A DNA stretch of 64,000 bases from G965276765 sp965276825 (GTDB lineage Bacteria; Actinomycetota; Acidimicrobiia; Acidimicrobiales; Palsa-688), in the NCBI GenBank assembly GCA_965276825.1, contig OZ255630.1, positions 744,001-808,000 on the forward strand. The letters are read 5' to 3'. Position numbers and translations under genes: made by a program. Positions 17,503 through 25,614 of this stretch are shown piece by piece; the stretch's first letter is position 1; each line of letters opens with the position of its first letter. The notes below the pieces were generated by a model. That model had not been told where the DNA came from, did no database searches, and saw only the letters and a program-made list of their open reading frames with translations.

Positions 17503-17552
17503 CGGAGCGTGGTTCCGATAATTAGCATACGGAGCGTTGTTCCGTTTGTCAA
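17503..17552. promoter_or_regulatory. Promoter of the LLM gene with two TetR-type operators
   Basis: Minus-strand promoter TTGACA (17547-17552), 17-bp spacer, TATGCT (17524-17529). Two copies of a near-palindrome lie on it: CGGAGCGTGGTTCCG (17503-17517) and CGGAGCGTTGTTCCG (17530-17544), 27 bp start to start. The second fills the spacer between -35 and -10; the first covers the expected start of transcription. GGAAC/GTTCC palindromes are common TetR operators. Binding here would block the LLM promoter and probably that of tetR, whose likely -10 (GATAAT, 17517-17522) is in the same stretch. Confidence 0.72.
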
Positions 17553-17577
17553 CCGGGTGAAGGAGAGGAGCGGCGCA

Positions 17578-18165
17578 GTGGTCGACATCGACAGCGGACC
17601 AGGGCCGTCAGCCCGGCGGAAGCGGGCCGACGCCCGGCGCAACGAGGAGACGCTCCTGGACGCGGCTGGCGCAGCGTTCGTCACTTCGGGCGTCGACGTG
17701 CCCGTGCGCGACATCGCCACGTTGGCCGGCGTCGGCGTGGGCACGGTCTACCGCCACTTCCCGACGCGAGCCGATCTCATCGTCGCGGTGTACCGGCACC
17801 AGGTCGAGGCGTGCGCAGAAGCCGGTCCGACACTGCTGGCGAGCAGCACCACCGCGCACGCCGCCCTGGCACGGTGGATCAACCTCTTCGTCGACTTCCT
17901 CGTCACCAAGCACGGCCTCGCCCAGGCAATGCAATCCGACGATGCCGCCTTCGAGACGCTGCACGCCTACTTCCTCGACCGCCTCGTCCCCGTGTGCGCC
18001 CAACTGCTCGAGGCTGCTGCTGACGCACGTGAGATTCGCCCCGACACCGATGCCTTGGAACTGCTCTTTGGTGTCGGCAATCTCTGCATCGGCGCGGACA
18101 CCAACCCGCGCTACGACGCCCGTCGCATGGTCGAGCTCGTCATCGCCGGACTGCGCCTCCAGTAG
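17578..18165 (+). CDS. TetR/AcrR-family transcriptional regulator
   Basis: 195 aa from the GTG at 17578, preceded by AAGGAGAGGAG at 17560. Residues 18-70 form the TetR helix-turn-helix (RRNEETLLDAAGAAFVTSG, then RDIATLAGVGVGTVYRHFPT). The C-terminal half is a ligand/dimer domain without a recognised specificity. It is divergent from the LLM oxidoreductase. Two copies of a CGGAGC-N3-GTTCCG operator in the shared promoter make autoregulation and control of the LLM gene likely. The frame is open further upstream to 17236, but that would cover the promoter and operators. Confidence 0.9.
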   Translation: MVDIDSGPGPSARRKRADARRNEETLLDAAGAAFVTSGVDVPVRDIATLAGVGVGTVYRHFPTRADLIVAVYRHQVEACAEAGPTLLASSTTAHAALARWINLFVDFLVTKHGLAQAMQSDDAAFETLHAYFLDRLVPVCAQLLEAAADAREIRPDTDALELLFGVGNLCIGADTNPRYDARRMVELVIAGLRLQ

Positions 18166-18456
18166 GCGGGTCGGCGGAGGGTTGCGGGTGCGCGAGGTGC
18201 TCCCCGCAAGCAACACGTCCACGGCACCCTCAGAGGGCGTTCGTGAGTCAGCTGACGCAGAACTGGTTGCCCTTTGGGCCGGCCATGACGGTCCAGACCG
18301 AACCAGGTTCCCTGTGCTCGGCGACCAGAGCGGGCAGACCAGAGGCGAAGTGGCTGACCGGGGCGCAGTTTCGGGTCGACAGGGGAATCATCCCCGTCGC
18401 GTAGGTGGTCCCCAGCCCTGGCCGGCACCCAACAGGTCCTTCGGGCTGCGACTCCC
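18166..18456. other. Intergenic region after tetR
   Basis: 291 bp between the tetR stop and the end of the convergent ABC ATPase gene. Apart from the VOC remnant at 18248-18337, I see no gene, RNA or repeat in it. Confidence 0.4.
18248..18337 (-). pseudogene. C-terminal remnant of a glyoxalase/VOC-family protein
   Basis: About 29 codons ending in a stop read ALVAEHREPGSVWTVMAGPK followed by GNQFCVS. This closely resembles the end of VOC (glyoxalase-like) proteins, which usually finish with WTVMADPEGNEFCV-like sequence. No start or upstream VOC sequence is seen in this frame, so only the tail seems to survive. The call rests on one short motif. Confidence 0.45.
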
Positions 18457-19518
18457 TCAGGCGGACGCCCGACCGAGGGTGACGGGCACCTCGGGCACCA
18501 GGTGGCACGACACCTGGCGGCCGTCTCCGGCCGGGCGCAGCGCCGGCGTCTCGGTCCGGCACACATCGACCGCGAGTGGGCAGCGGGGATGGAAGTGGCA
18601 GCCCGACGGTCGCTCGATGGCGTTGGGAAGGTCCCCTCGCACCGCCGGCGGCCGGTGACGGCGGCCCGCGCCGAGCTTGGGTGCGGCCGCCAGCAGGGCC
18701 CGGGTGTAGGGGTGCAGGGCATCGGCGAAGAGGGCTTCGGTCGGGGCCACCTCCACGATCGAGCCGAGGTACATCACCGCCACCCGTTGGCTCAGGTGGC
18801 GGGCGACCTCCAGGTCGTGGGTGATGAACAGGTAGGTCAGCCCGGCGTCGTCCTGGAGGCGCATCAACAGGTTCAGGACCTGCGCCTGGATGGACACGTC
18901 GAGCGCCGAGAGGGGCTCGTCGGCCACGATGAACTCCGGGTCGACGGCCAGGGCCCTGGCGATGCCGATCCGCTGGCGCTGACCGCCGCTGAACTCGTGC
19001 GGCTTGCGCCCGGCCATGTCCGGGGCCAGGCCGACCGTCGTGAGCAGGTCGGCGACCCGGCCGGCGAGCTCCGCCCTCGAGCACACGCCGTGGAAGCGGA
19101 GGACCTCGCCCAGGATGGCGCCGACGCTCATGGTCGGGTTCAGGGAGCTGTAGGGGTCCTGGAAGATGGTCTGGACGGCCTTGCGCAACCGCTGGTCGTC
19201 GCCCCGGCCCATCCCGAGGACGCTCCGGTCGCGGTAGAGCAGGTCGCCCGACGTCGGCCGGTAGAGGCGCAGGACGAGGCGGCCGAGGGTCGTCTTGCCG
19301 CTGCCGGTCTCCCCGACCAGGCCCAGGGTCTCGCCCCGCCGCACCGTCAGCGAGACGTGGTCGACGGCGTGGAGGACCTCGGCGGGTCGGTGGCGCAGGC
19401 GGCGACCGACACCGGAGGAGAGCACGAAGTCCTTGGTGAGCTCCCGGGTCTCGATCAGCACCTCCCCGGGGGCGTCCGGGGCGACGGCGGTACCGGAGGA
19501 CCTCTTGGACAGGCTCAT
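18457..19518 (-). CDS. dppF: Dipeptide/oligopeptide ABC transporter ATP-binding protein (DppF/OppF type)
   Basis: 353 aa. Walker A is GETGSGKT (69-76), the signature is FSGGQRQRIGIARAL, Walker B VDPEFIVADEPLSALD. The C-terminal HPRCPLAVDVCRTETPAL is the Cys-containing tail typical of OppD/DppD/DppF (oligo_HPY domain). It stands alone: no permease or binding-protein genes adjoin it. The dppABCD set at 46.8-51.3 kb lacks an F subunit, and both promoters carry the same operator motif, so this is probably its missing ATPase. The start is divergent from the hydroxyacid dehydrogenase over 59 bp. Confidence 0.9.
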   Translation of the reverse strand: MSLSKRSSGTAVAPDAPGEVLIETRELTKDFVLSSGVGRRLRHRPAEVLHAVDHVSLTVRRGETLGLVGETGSGKTTLGRLVLRLYRPTSGDLLYRDRSVLGMGRGDDQRLRKAVQTIFQDPYSSLNPTMSVGAILGEVLRFHGVCSRAELAGRVADLLTTVGLAPDMAGRKPHEFSGGQRQRIGIARALAVDPEFIVADEPLSALDVSIQAQVLNLLMRLQDDAGLTYLFITHDLEVARHLSQRVAVMYLGSIVEVAPTEALFADALHPYTRALLAAAPKLGAGRRHRPPAVRGDLPNAIERPSGCHFHPRCPLAVDVCRTETPALRPAGDGRQVSCHLVPEVPVTLGRASA

Positions 19519-19540
19519 GGGTCGACTCCGTCTATCGTCG

Positions 19541-19559
19541 ATTGTGTACAGCCGACAAT
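19541..19559. promoter_or_regulatory. Shared operator, site 1 (dppF / hydroxyacid dehydrogenase)
   Basis: ATTGTGT-ACAGC-CGACAAT, an inverted repeat between the divergent starts of dppF (19518) and the dehydrogenase (19578). It matches sites at 20643, 51322 and 53090. The consensus is ATTGTCG-N5-CGACAAT, with the inner half CGACA strongly kept. Palindromes of this kind (TTGTC/GACAA) are typical of FadR-type GntR regulators. Confidence 0.68.
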
Positions 19560-19577
19560 CTAGCCGAACGAGGTGGC

Positions 19578-20606
19578 ATGACCGACCCGCTCCGCATCCT
19601 CGTCTGCTCCTACCTCGAAGGCCACCTGGTGGACCGCATCCGAGCGGAGCCCGGCGTCGAGGTGCTCGACGCGCCCGAGCTGCTCCCCGTGCCCCGCTAC
19701 GCCTGTGACCACCACGGGGGAACGCCCGACCTCGCCGACGCCGACCGGTCCCGCTGGGCCGGGCTGCTCGCCTCGGCCGACGTGTGCTTCGACTTCGACT
19801 GGGAGGACCCGGACCGACTGCACGGACGGGCCCCGGATCTGCGTTGGGTCCAGGCGACGAGCGCCGGCATCGGCCAGTTCCTGGCCCGCACCGGGTTGGA
19901 CTCGACCCCGATCGCCTTCACCACCGCGGCCGGGGTGCACGCCGCGCCGCTGGCCGAGTGGGTGCTCACGGGAGTCCTGCACCTGGTGAAGGACGTCCCG
20001 GACCTGCAGCGCCGCCAGGCCGCCCACCGCTGGGAGCGCCTGGCCATCGGGTCGCTGGCCGGTCGCCGCGCCCTCGTCGTGGGCCTCGGCCGCGTGGGGC
20101 GCCAGGTGGCGGCCAGCCTGGGTGCGCTCGGTGTCGAGGTGTGGGGCGCGGGACGCCCCGGCCGGCCCTACGACGTGCCCGAGTTGGCCCGCATCGGCGC
20201 CACCGACGCCCTCGACGAGCTGCTCCCACACTCCGACATCCTCGTCCTGGCCTGCCCGCTCACCCGCGAGACCCTGGGCCTCATCGGTCCGGCCGAGCTG
20301 GCCCTCCTCCCGGAGGGGGCGGTGGTGGTCAACGTGGCGCGCGGCCGGGTGGTCGACGAGCCTGGCCTGGTCGAGGCGCTGCGCTCCGGGCGCCTGCTCG
20401 GCGCAGCGCTCGACGTGGCCGCCACCGAGCCGCTGCCCGACTCGTCGCCGCTCTGGGACCTGCCCAACGTCCTGCTCTGCCCCCACTCCGCCTCGACCCT
20501 CGTGACCGAGAACGCCACCCTCGTCGAGCTGTTCCTCGACAACCTCGGGCGGTTTCGCGCTGGGGCCCCGCTGCGCAACCTCTACGAAGCGGGGCGCGGC
20601 TACTGA
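19578..20606 (+). CDS. D-isomer-specific 2-hydroxyacid dehydrogenase family protein
   Basis: 342 aa from the ATG at 19578, which has a GAGG ribosome-binding site; an in-frame GTG at 19542 lies inside the operator and is unlikely. The NAD(P) site GLGRVGRQVAASLG lies in the middle of the protein, and VNVARGRVVDEPGL contains the catalytic-Arg region. The later Glu (TEPLPDSSPLWDLPN) and the terminal CPHSAS (usually the catalytic His) are present. Members reduce 2-oxoacids or oxidise D-2-hydroxyacids. It heads the plus-strand series that continues with a second oxidoreductase and TldD/TldE. Confidence 0.9.
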   Translation: MTDPLRILVCSYLEGHLVDRIRAEPGVEVLDAPELLPVPRYACDHHGGTPDLADADRSRWAGLLASADVCFDFDWEDPDRLHGRAPDLRWVQATSAGIGQFLARTGLDSTPIAFTTAAGVHAAPLAEWVLTGVLHLVKDVPDLQRRQAAHRWERLAIGSLAGRRALVVGLGRVGRQVAASLGALGVEVWGAGRPGRPYDVPELARIGATDALDELLPHSDILVLACPLTRETLGLIGPAELALLPEGAVVVNVARGRVVDEPGLVEALRSGRLLGAALDVAATEPLPDSSPLWDLPNVLLCPHSASTLVTENATLVELFLDNLGRFRAGAPLRNLYEAGRGY

Positions 20607-20609
20607 CCC

Positions 20610-20661
20610 TTGACAACGCTCCGGCAATCGACCAAGTTGCACATTGTCGACAGACGACAAA
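20610..20661 (+). promoter_or_regulatory. Promoter and shared operator, site 2, before the Gfo/Idh/MocA gene
   Basis: TTGACA (20610-20615) starts right at the end of the preceding gene; a weak -10 (CAAGTT, 20633-20638) is 17 bp on. The operator ATTGTCG-ACAGA-CGACAAA occupies 20643-20661, just after the expected transcription start. The dppA promoter has the same arrangement. Fourteen of the 19 positions agree with site 1. Confidence 0.6.
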
Positions 20662-20710
20662 GTGACCGGCACCCCCGCCCGGCTCTACGCGCTGTCGGGA
20701 GGAGACTGGC

Positions 20711-21841
20711 ATGGGTGACGGGAAGCTCGGAGTAGCGGTCGTGGGCGCGGGCCGCTGGGCCCAGCGGGCCCACATCCCCGGCTGGCAGCGCGACGAGCGC
20801 GTCGAGGTCGTGGCCCTCGTCGACACCGATCCCGGTGTGCTGGCCGAGGTCGGCGACCGCTTCGGAGTGGCGGCGCGCTACCACGACCTCGACGCCATGC
20901 TCGCCGACCCGGCCGTCGACGTCGTCGACGTCGCCACGGGCAACAGCGGTCACTTCCCGGTGTCGATGGCGGCGCTCGACGCCGGCAAGCACGTCCTGTG
21001 CGAGAAGCCCGTCAACTCCGACTACCGGGAGACCCGACGCGCCGCCGAGCTGGCCGCGGCGAAGGGGCTGCGGACCAAGCTCGGTTTCACCTTTCGCTAC
21101 GCGCCAGCGGTCGTCTACGCCAAGCACCTGATCGACGACGGCTTCATCGGCGAGCCCTACATGCTCAACGCCTTCGAGCAGAACTCGCAGTGGATCGATC
21201 CCTCCACCCCGCTGCGCCAGGCCGAGCGCATCCCCGCCCCGGATGGCCAGGTCCAGGTGTCGTCGATCGAGGGCTACGGGGCCCCGGTCATCGACATCGT
21301 GCACTGGTGGCTGGCCGCCCCGCTGAGCAGCGTGGTCGGCACGATGCGCAACTTCGTCCCCGAGCGCATGGTCCGCGACACCGGGCGGATGCAGCGGATG
21401 AACATCGACGACGGCGACATGTGGCTGTGCGAGTTCGCCAGCGGCGCCCTCGCCTCGGTGCAGTCGTCGTATGTGACCGTCGGCAACTACCCCGGCATCG
21501 AGGTCCGCCTCTACGGCTCCGAAGGCGCTCTGATCGTGCGGCTGGTCGAGGAGGCGGGCATCTGCCAGACCCTGCGCTCGGCCACCAAGGACTCCGTCGA
21601 GTTCCAGGAGATCGAGGTCCCGACCGAGTACTTCCCGGCGGGCATGTCGAGTCGGGACCCGTGGCCCGAGCTGTTCTACACGAGCCTGGTGACCGACTTC
21701 GCGTCCGAGATCATCGACGACGACCGCCCGACCCAGGGCGACTTCGCCCAGGGCGCACTCGTGCAGGAGACCATCAACGCCTTCGAGGCGTCGCACCGCC
21801 AACGCGCGTGGGTCGACTTCCCGCTCGCCCCGCATGCCTGA
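20711..21841 (+). CDS. Gfo/Idh/MocA-family oxidoreductase
   Basis: 376 aa. The N-terminal Rossmann domain begins LGVAVVGAGRWAQRAHIPG. The family motif GKHVLCEKPVNSD, with the conserved EKP lysine, follows near residues 94-106. The C-terminal alpha/beta domain includes GAPVIDIVHWWLAAP, where H and D could be catalytic. A good ribosome-binding site (GGAGGAG) precedes the ATG. It overlaps tldD by 8 bp, so it is part of the same operon. The substrate is unknown; members act on sugars, inositols and related polyols or amino-sugars. Confidence 0.9.
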   Translation: MGDGKLGVAVVGAGRWAQRAHIPGWQRDERVEVVALVDTDPGVLAEVGDRFGVAARYHDLDAMLADPAVDVVDVATGNSGHFPVSMAALDAGKHVLCEKPVNSDYRETRRAAELAAAKGLRTKLGFTFRYAPAVVYAKHLIDDGFIGEPYMLNAFEQNSQWIDPSTPLRQAERIPAPDGQVQVSSIEGYGAPVIDIVHWWLAAPLSSVVGTMRNFVPERMVRDTGRMQRMNIDDGDMWLCEFASGALASVQSSYVTVGNYPGIEVRLYGSEGALIVRLVEEAGICQTLRSATKDSVEFQEIEVPTEYFPAGMSSRDPWPELFYTSLVTDFASEIIDDDRPTQGDFAQGALVQETINAFEASHRQRAWVDFPLAPHA

Positions 21842-23330
21842 ACCGATCCCGGGCGCGACCGGATGGGGTTCGGTCCCGACCTGGGACGATGCCGTCGCCC
21901 AGCTCGAGGCGGCCATCGACGCGACCGACGGTCCCGGTGTCACCTTTGCCGAGGCCCGCCTGGTCGAATGCGAGGAGCTCCGCCAGAGCGCAGCGCTCCG
22001 CCAGTCGACCGACCGCCGATCCGAGCACGACCTCGGCGTCGCGGTCCGGGTCCTCGTCCACGGCGTGTGGGGCTTCGCCGCCCGTCCGCTCGACGGCGAG
22101 GTCACCCCGGGCGCCACGGCGCGCGCCGCCGTAGCCGTCGCAGAGGCGGCCGCGGCCGCCGGACTGGACCGCGTCGCGCTCCCGGCACGCGGACCGGTGT
22201 CCGGGCGCTACGAGACGGCCGTGGGCATCGACCCCTTCGCGGTGTCCGCGACCGACGTGGACCGTCTGCTCACCGAGACCGTCGTCGCCGCCGCCATACC
22301 CGCCGACGTGGTGAGCGTCGAGGCCGGCTTCCACGCCAAGCGCCAGCACCGCTACCTGCTCAACTCCGAGGGCTCCCGCCAGGACCAGCACCTCGTCGAG
22401 TGCGGCGGTGGCGTCGTGGCGTTGGCGGCGCGTGACGGCATGGTGCAGCGGCGCAGCTATCCCAACTCGTTCCACGGTGGCACCGCAGGCCAGGGCTACG
22501 AGTACCTCTCCGGGCTCGGCCTCGTCGCCGAGGCCGCTCGCGTCGGTGAGGAGGCGGCGGCCCTGCTCCGAGCGCCGGTCGCCGACGTCGGCCCCACCGA
22601 CCTCGTGATCGGCCCGGCGCAGATGGCCCTCCAGATCCACGAGTCGGTCGGCCACGCCCTCGAGCTCGACCGGATCCTCGGCGACGAGCGCAACTTCGCC
22701 GGATCGTCGTTCGTCACGCCGGGCGACGCCGGGTCGCTGCGCTTCGCCTCGCCCGCGGTCACCGTCACCGCCGACCCGACCGTGGCCGGCACCCGGGGCA
22801 GCTTCGCCTTCGACGACGAGGGCACCCCGGCGCGACGGGTCGATCTCGTCGAAGCCGGCATCGTGCGCGACTTCCTCTCCCACCGCGACAGCGCCGCCCG
22901 CTGCGGGCGCGAGACCAGCGGCGCGGCCCGGGCCGACGGGTGGAGCGCGCCGCCCGTCTGCTTCGCGACGAACGTCTTCCTCCAGCCCGGTGAGGGATCG
23001 ACCGACGAGCTGCTCGAGCGGATGGGCGACGGCTACTACATCGACGACAACCGGAGCTGGTCCATCGACAGCCGACGGTGGAGCTTCCAGTTCGGCACCG
23101 AGGCCGCCTGGGAGGTCCGCGCCGGACGCCGCACCCGCCTCGTGCGGGACCTGTCCTACACCGGGATCACCCCGGAGTTCTGGCGCTCCGTCGAGGCGGT
23201 CGCCGGGCCTGAGGCCTTCGCCACCTTCGGGATGCCGTGCGGCAAGGGCGAGCCCAAGCAGTGGGGCTTCCTGGCCCACGGCGCAGCACCGACGCTCGTG
23301 CGCGGCGTGGCCGTCGGGGTGGCGACGTGA
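21834..23330 (+). CDS. tldD: TldD family metalloprotease
   Basis: 498 aa. The zinc motif HESVGH (HExxxH) is at residues 269-274 in the typical context ALQIHESVGHALELDRILGD. SSFVTPGD, GSFAFDDEGTPA and YYIDDNRSWSID are further family landmarks. TldD with TldE/PmbA forms a heterodimeric protease that cleaves unfolded peptides, known from microcin B17 maturation and CcdA degradation. The ATG overlaps the end of the oxidoreductase gene, and the TldE partner starts at its stop codon. The operon partners suggest peptide or modified-peptide breakdown. Confidence 0.92.
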   Translation: MPEPIPGATGWGSVPTWDDAVAQLEAAIDATDGPGVTFAEARLVECEELRQSAALRQSTDRRSEHDLGVAVRVLVHGVWGFAARPLDGEVTPGATARAAVAVAEAAAAAGLDRVALPARGPVSGRYETAVGIDPFAVSATDVDRLLTETVVAAAIPADVVSVEAGFHAKRQHRYLLNSEGSRQDQHLVECGGGVVALAARDGMVQRRSYPNSFHGGTAGQGYEYLSGLGLVAEAARVGEEAAALLRAPVADVGPTDLVIGPAQMALQIHESVGHALELDRILGDERNFAGSSFVTPGDAGSLRFASPAVTVTADPTVAGTRGSFAFDDEGTPARRVDLVEAGIVRDFLSHRDSAARCGRETSGAARADGWSAPPVCFATNVFLQPGEGSTDELLERMGDGYYIDDNRSWSIDSRRWSFQFGTEAAWEVRAGRRTRLVRDLSYTGITPEFWRSVEAVAGPEAFATFGMPCGKGEPKQWGFLAHGAAPTLVRGVAVGVAT

Positions 23331-24748
23331 GCGCGGGGCCGGGCGCCGTCCCGATCGGGCGCCAGCGCGCCGACGACCTCCTGGGTGACGCGCTGGCCGC
23401 GTCGACCGCGGACGCCATCGAGGTGACCCTGGCGGCGCGCTCGTCGTCGGTGCTGCGCTTCGCCGGGGGCCGCGTCCACCAACCCCAGGACGTCAACGCC
23501 CTCCAGATCATGGTCCGCGCCGTGGTCGCCGGGCGCAGCGCCCGGGTCGCGGTCTCCTCCCCGGCCCTCCTCGCCGACGCCGTCGACCGAGCCTGCACCA
23601 CCGCCGGCACTCTGGCCTCCTCCCCAGGTGCCGGCGGCGGTGCACCCCACCAGCCGGCCGGTCCGCAGCCCAGCCAGCGGCACCGAGAGCTCTGGTACGA
23701 CGCCACCGCGGCCTGGGACGCCGGACGACGCGCCGCGGACATCGCCGCCCTGCACCGCCACGCGGCCGGGTCGGGAGTCGAGCTGGCCGGGACCATGGCC
23801 GCCGGCACCACCGAGCTGGCCGTGGCGACCAGTGCCGGTGCCCATCGCTACGCCGCCGCCACCGAGGCCTCCGTCAGCCTCACCGCCTTCCACGACGGGG
23901 GCAGCGCCCACGCCGAGGCCCTCGGGCGCGACGCCGTCGCCCTCGACGTCGCCATGACCGGCACCGGGCTCGTCGCCGAGGCCGTCCGGATGCGGCGTCC
24001 CGAGGCGCTCGCCCCCGGGGCCTACGACGTCGTGTTCGGCCCGACGGCCGTGGCCGAGCTCGTCGGCTTCCTCCCCGCTTTCGGCTTCACCGCGCTCGCC
24101 GTCGCGGCCGGCATCGGCGCCGTCGCCGGAGGCACCAGGCAGTTTTCCCCACTCGTCACCGTCGCCGACGACGCCACCTGCGGCCCCGGGCTCCCGTTTC
24201 CCTTCGACATCGAGGGCGTCACCAAGCGCCGGGTCACGCTGATCCACGACCGCATGGCGGACGGCGTGGTCAGCGACCTGGCCACCGCGACGGTGACCGG
24301 CGGCTCGACCGGCCACGCCCACATCGCCCGCGAGGAGGCCCCCGCCCCTCGGGCCGCCAACCTCCGCCTCGAGGCCGGGACCTCGACCCTCGACGACCTC
24401 GTCGCCGGTGTCGAGCGGGGCGTCTACATCCAGCGGCTCTGGTACACCCGCCTCGTCGACGCCTCCCGCGGCATCATCACCGGCACCACCCGTGACGCCG
24501 CCTTCTCGATCCGCCATGGTCGCCTCGAGCGTCCCGTGGCGGGCATGCGCTTCACCGAGAGCGTCCTCGACGCTCTCGAGCGCACCGACGGCGTCGGCGA
24601 CCTGATCGCCAGCCAGCCGGTGCTCAACGTGTGGAACGGCGCCGCCAGTGCCCCGGCGATCCGCGTCCGCGCCTTCGGCCTCGGCGTCGTCGGTGCGACC
24701 GCCGCCGACCACCCCGCCCCACCGGCACGAGGAGGAGCCCACCCGTGA
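23327..24748 (+). CDS. pmbA: TldE/PmbA family protein, partner of TldD
   Basis: 473 aa from the GTG at 23327 (GTGA overlap with tldD). It has the TldD/PmbA fold, seen in YDVVFGPTAVAELVGFLPAF and GVTKRRVTLIHDRMADGVVS, but no HExxxH, as expected for the non-catalytic TldE subunit. Residues around 90-115 are a low-complexity Gly/Pro/Gln insert. It probably forms the heterodimer with the product of the preceding gene. The next gene's GTG overlaps its stop codon, continuing the operon. Confidence 0.87.
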   Translation: MSAGPGAVPIGRQRADDLLGDALAASTADAIEVTLAARSSSVLRFAGGRVHQPQDVNALQIMVRAVVAGRSARVAVSSPALLADAVDRACTTAGTLASSPGAGGGAPHQPAGPQPSQRHRELWYDATAAWDAGRRAADIAALHRHAAGSGVELAGTMAAGTTELAVATSAGAHRYAAATEASVSLTAFHDGGSAHAEALGRDAVALDVAMTGTGLVAEAVRMRRPEALAPGAYDVVFGPTAVAELVGFLPAFGFTALAVAAGIGAVAGGTRQFSPLVTVADDATCGPGLPFPFDIEGVTKRRVTLIHDRMADGVVSDLATATVTGGSTGHAHIAREEAPAPRAANLRLEAGTSTLDDLVAGVERGVYIQRLWYTRLVDASRGIITGTTRDAAFSIRHGRLERPVAGMRFTESVLDALERTDGVGDLIASQPVLNVWNGAASAPAIRVRAFGLGVVGATAADHPAPPARGGAHP

Positions 24749-25614
24749 ACATCGAGACCAACCGCGACCGTCTCGTCACCCAGGTGCTCGCAGGCGAGGT
24801 CTGGCCCCCGCTGAGCGACCGTCACGCCTACCGGGTCGACCCCGAGGGGCAGCCGTTCTCCCTCCCCGGCATGGGCGGGGTGACCCTCGGTGTGCACGGC
24901 GGCGACCCTGCCACCGGCTACGCCGCCGACCACGTCGAGCCCGGCCTGTCGGTCCGCCACCGCGACGCCGGCGCCAACATGGCGTTGCAGTACCTGACCT
25001 GCGTCGGCAACACCGTCCGGGTCACCGCCGGGCCGGCTGCGGGCGCCGAGGGGTGGGTCATCGGCCAGCACGCCTACGTCCTCGTCGACATGGACGGCGC
25101 CACGATGGAGTCGGTCACCACCGGCGATCCCGTGACCGTCTGGGCCGAGGGCCAGGGGCTGCGCCTCGGCCAGCATCCCGCCATCGGGGTCAAGAACTGC
25201 TCCCCCCGCCTCCTCGACGGCTTGGCCGGGGCCACCGGGACCGACGGCCGCCTCCAGGTGCACGTGGCCGCGGTCGTGCCCGCGGCGGCCATGGGCGCCG
25301 GGGTCGGCATGATCAGCGAGTACGCCAACACCGACCTGATGGGCGCCTATCGGGGTTTGCCCGACGACCTGTCCCTCGGCCTCGAGGACCTCCGCATCGG
25401 CGACGTCGTCGCCCTCGTCGACCAGGACCACCGCTGGGGCCGCGGCCACCGGGATGGCTGGCTGACCATCGGTGTCATCGCGACCGGCCACTGCATGGCC
25501 TTCGGGCACGGGCCAGGTCCGTCGTCGATCCTCACCGGACCTGCGTCCGCGTTCGATCTCCATGTCGATCGCGACGCCAACCTGTCCGCCTTCCTGCCCG
25601 GAGCCCGCCCGTGA
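24745..25614 (+). CDS. DUF4438-family protein (first copy)
   Basis: 289 aa from the GTG at 24745, with AGGAGGAG at 24729-24736 inside the end of pmbA. No known catalytic motif. It shares a layout with its neighbour: a short N-terminal GVTLGVHGGD, a GNTVRVTAG-VIGQH-YVLVDMD beta-rich block, AEGQGL, then an ALVDQDHRWGRGHRDGWLTI block, and a C-terminal GHGPGPSSILTGP. This resembles DUF4438 proteins such as Thermotoga TM1086, whose function is unknown. Family assignment is from memory of these motifs. Soluble; no signal peptide or membrane segment. Confidence 0.72.
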   Translation: MNIETNRDRLVTQVLAGEVWPPLSDRHAYRVDPEGQPFSLPGMGGVTLGVHGGDPATGYAADHVEPGLSVRHRDAGANMALQYLTCVGNTVRVTAGPAAGAEGWVIGQHAYVLVDMDGATMESVTTGDPVTVWAEGQGLRLGQHPAIGVKNCSPRLLDGLAGATGTDGRLQVHVAAVVPAAAMGAGVGMISEYANTDLMGAYRGLPDDLSLGLEDLRIGDVVALVDQDHRWGRGHRDGWLTIGVIATGHCMAFGHGPGPSSILTGPASAFDLHVDRDANLSAFLPGARP

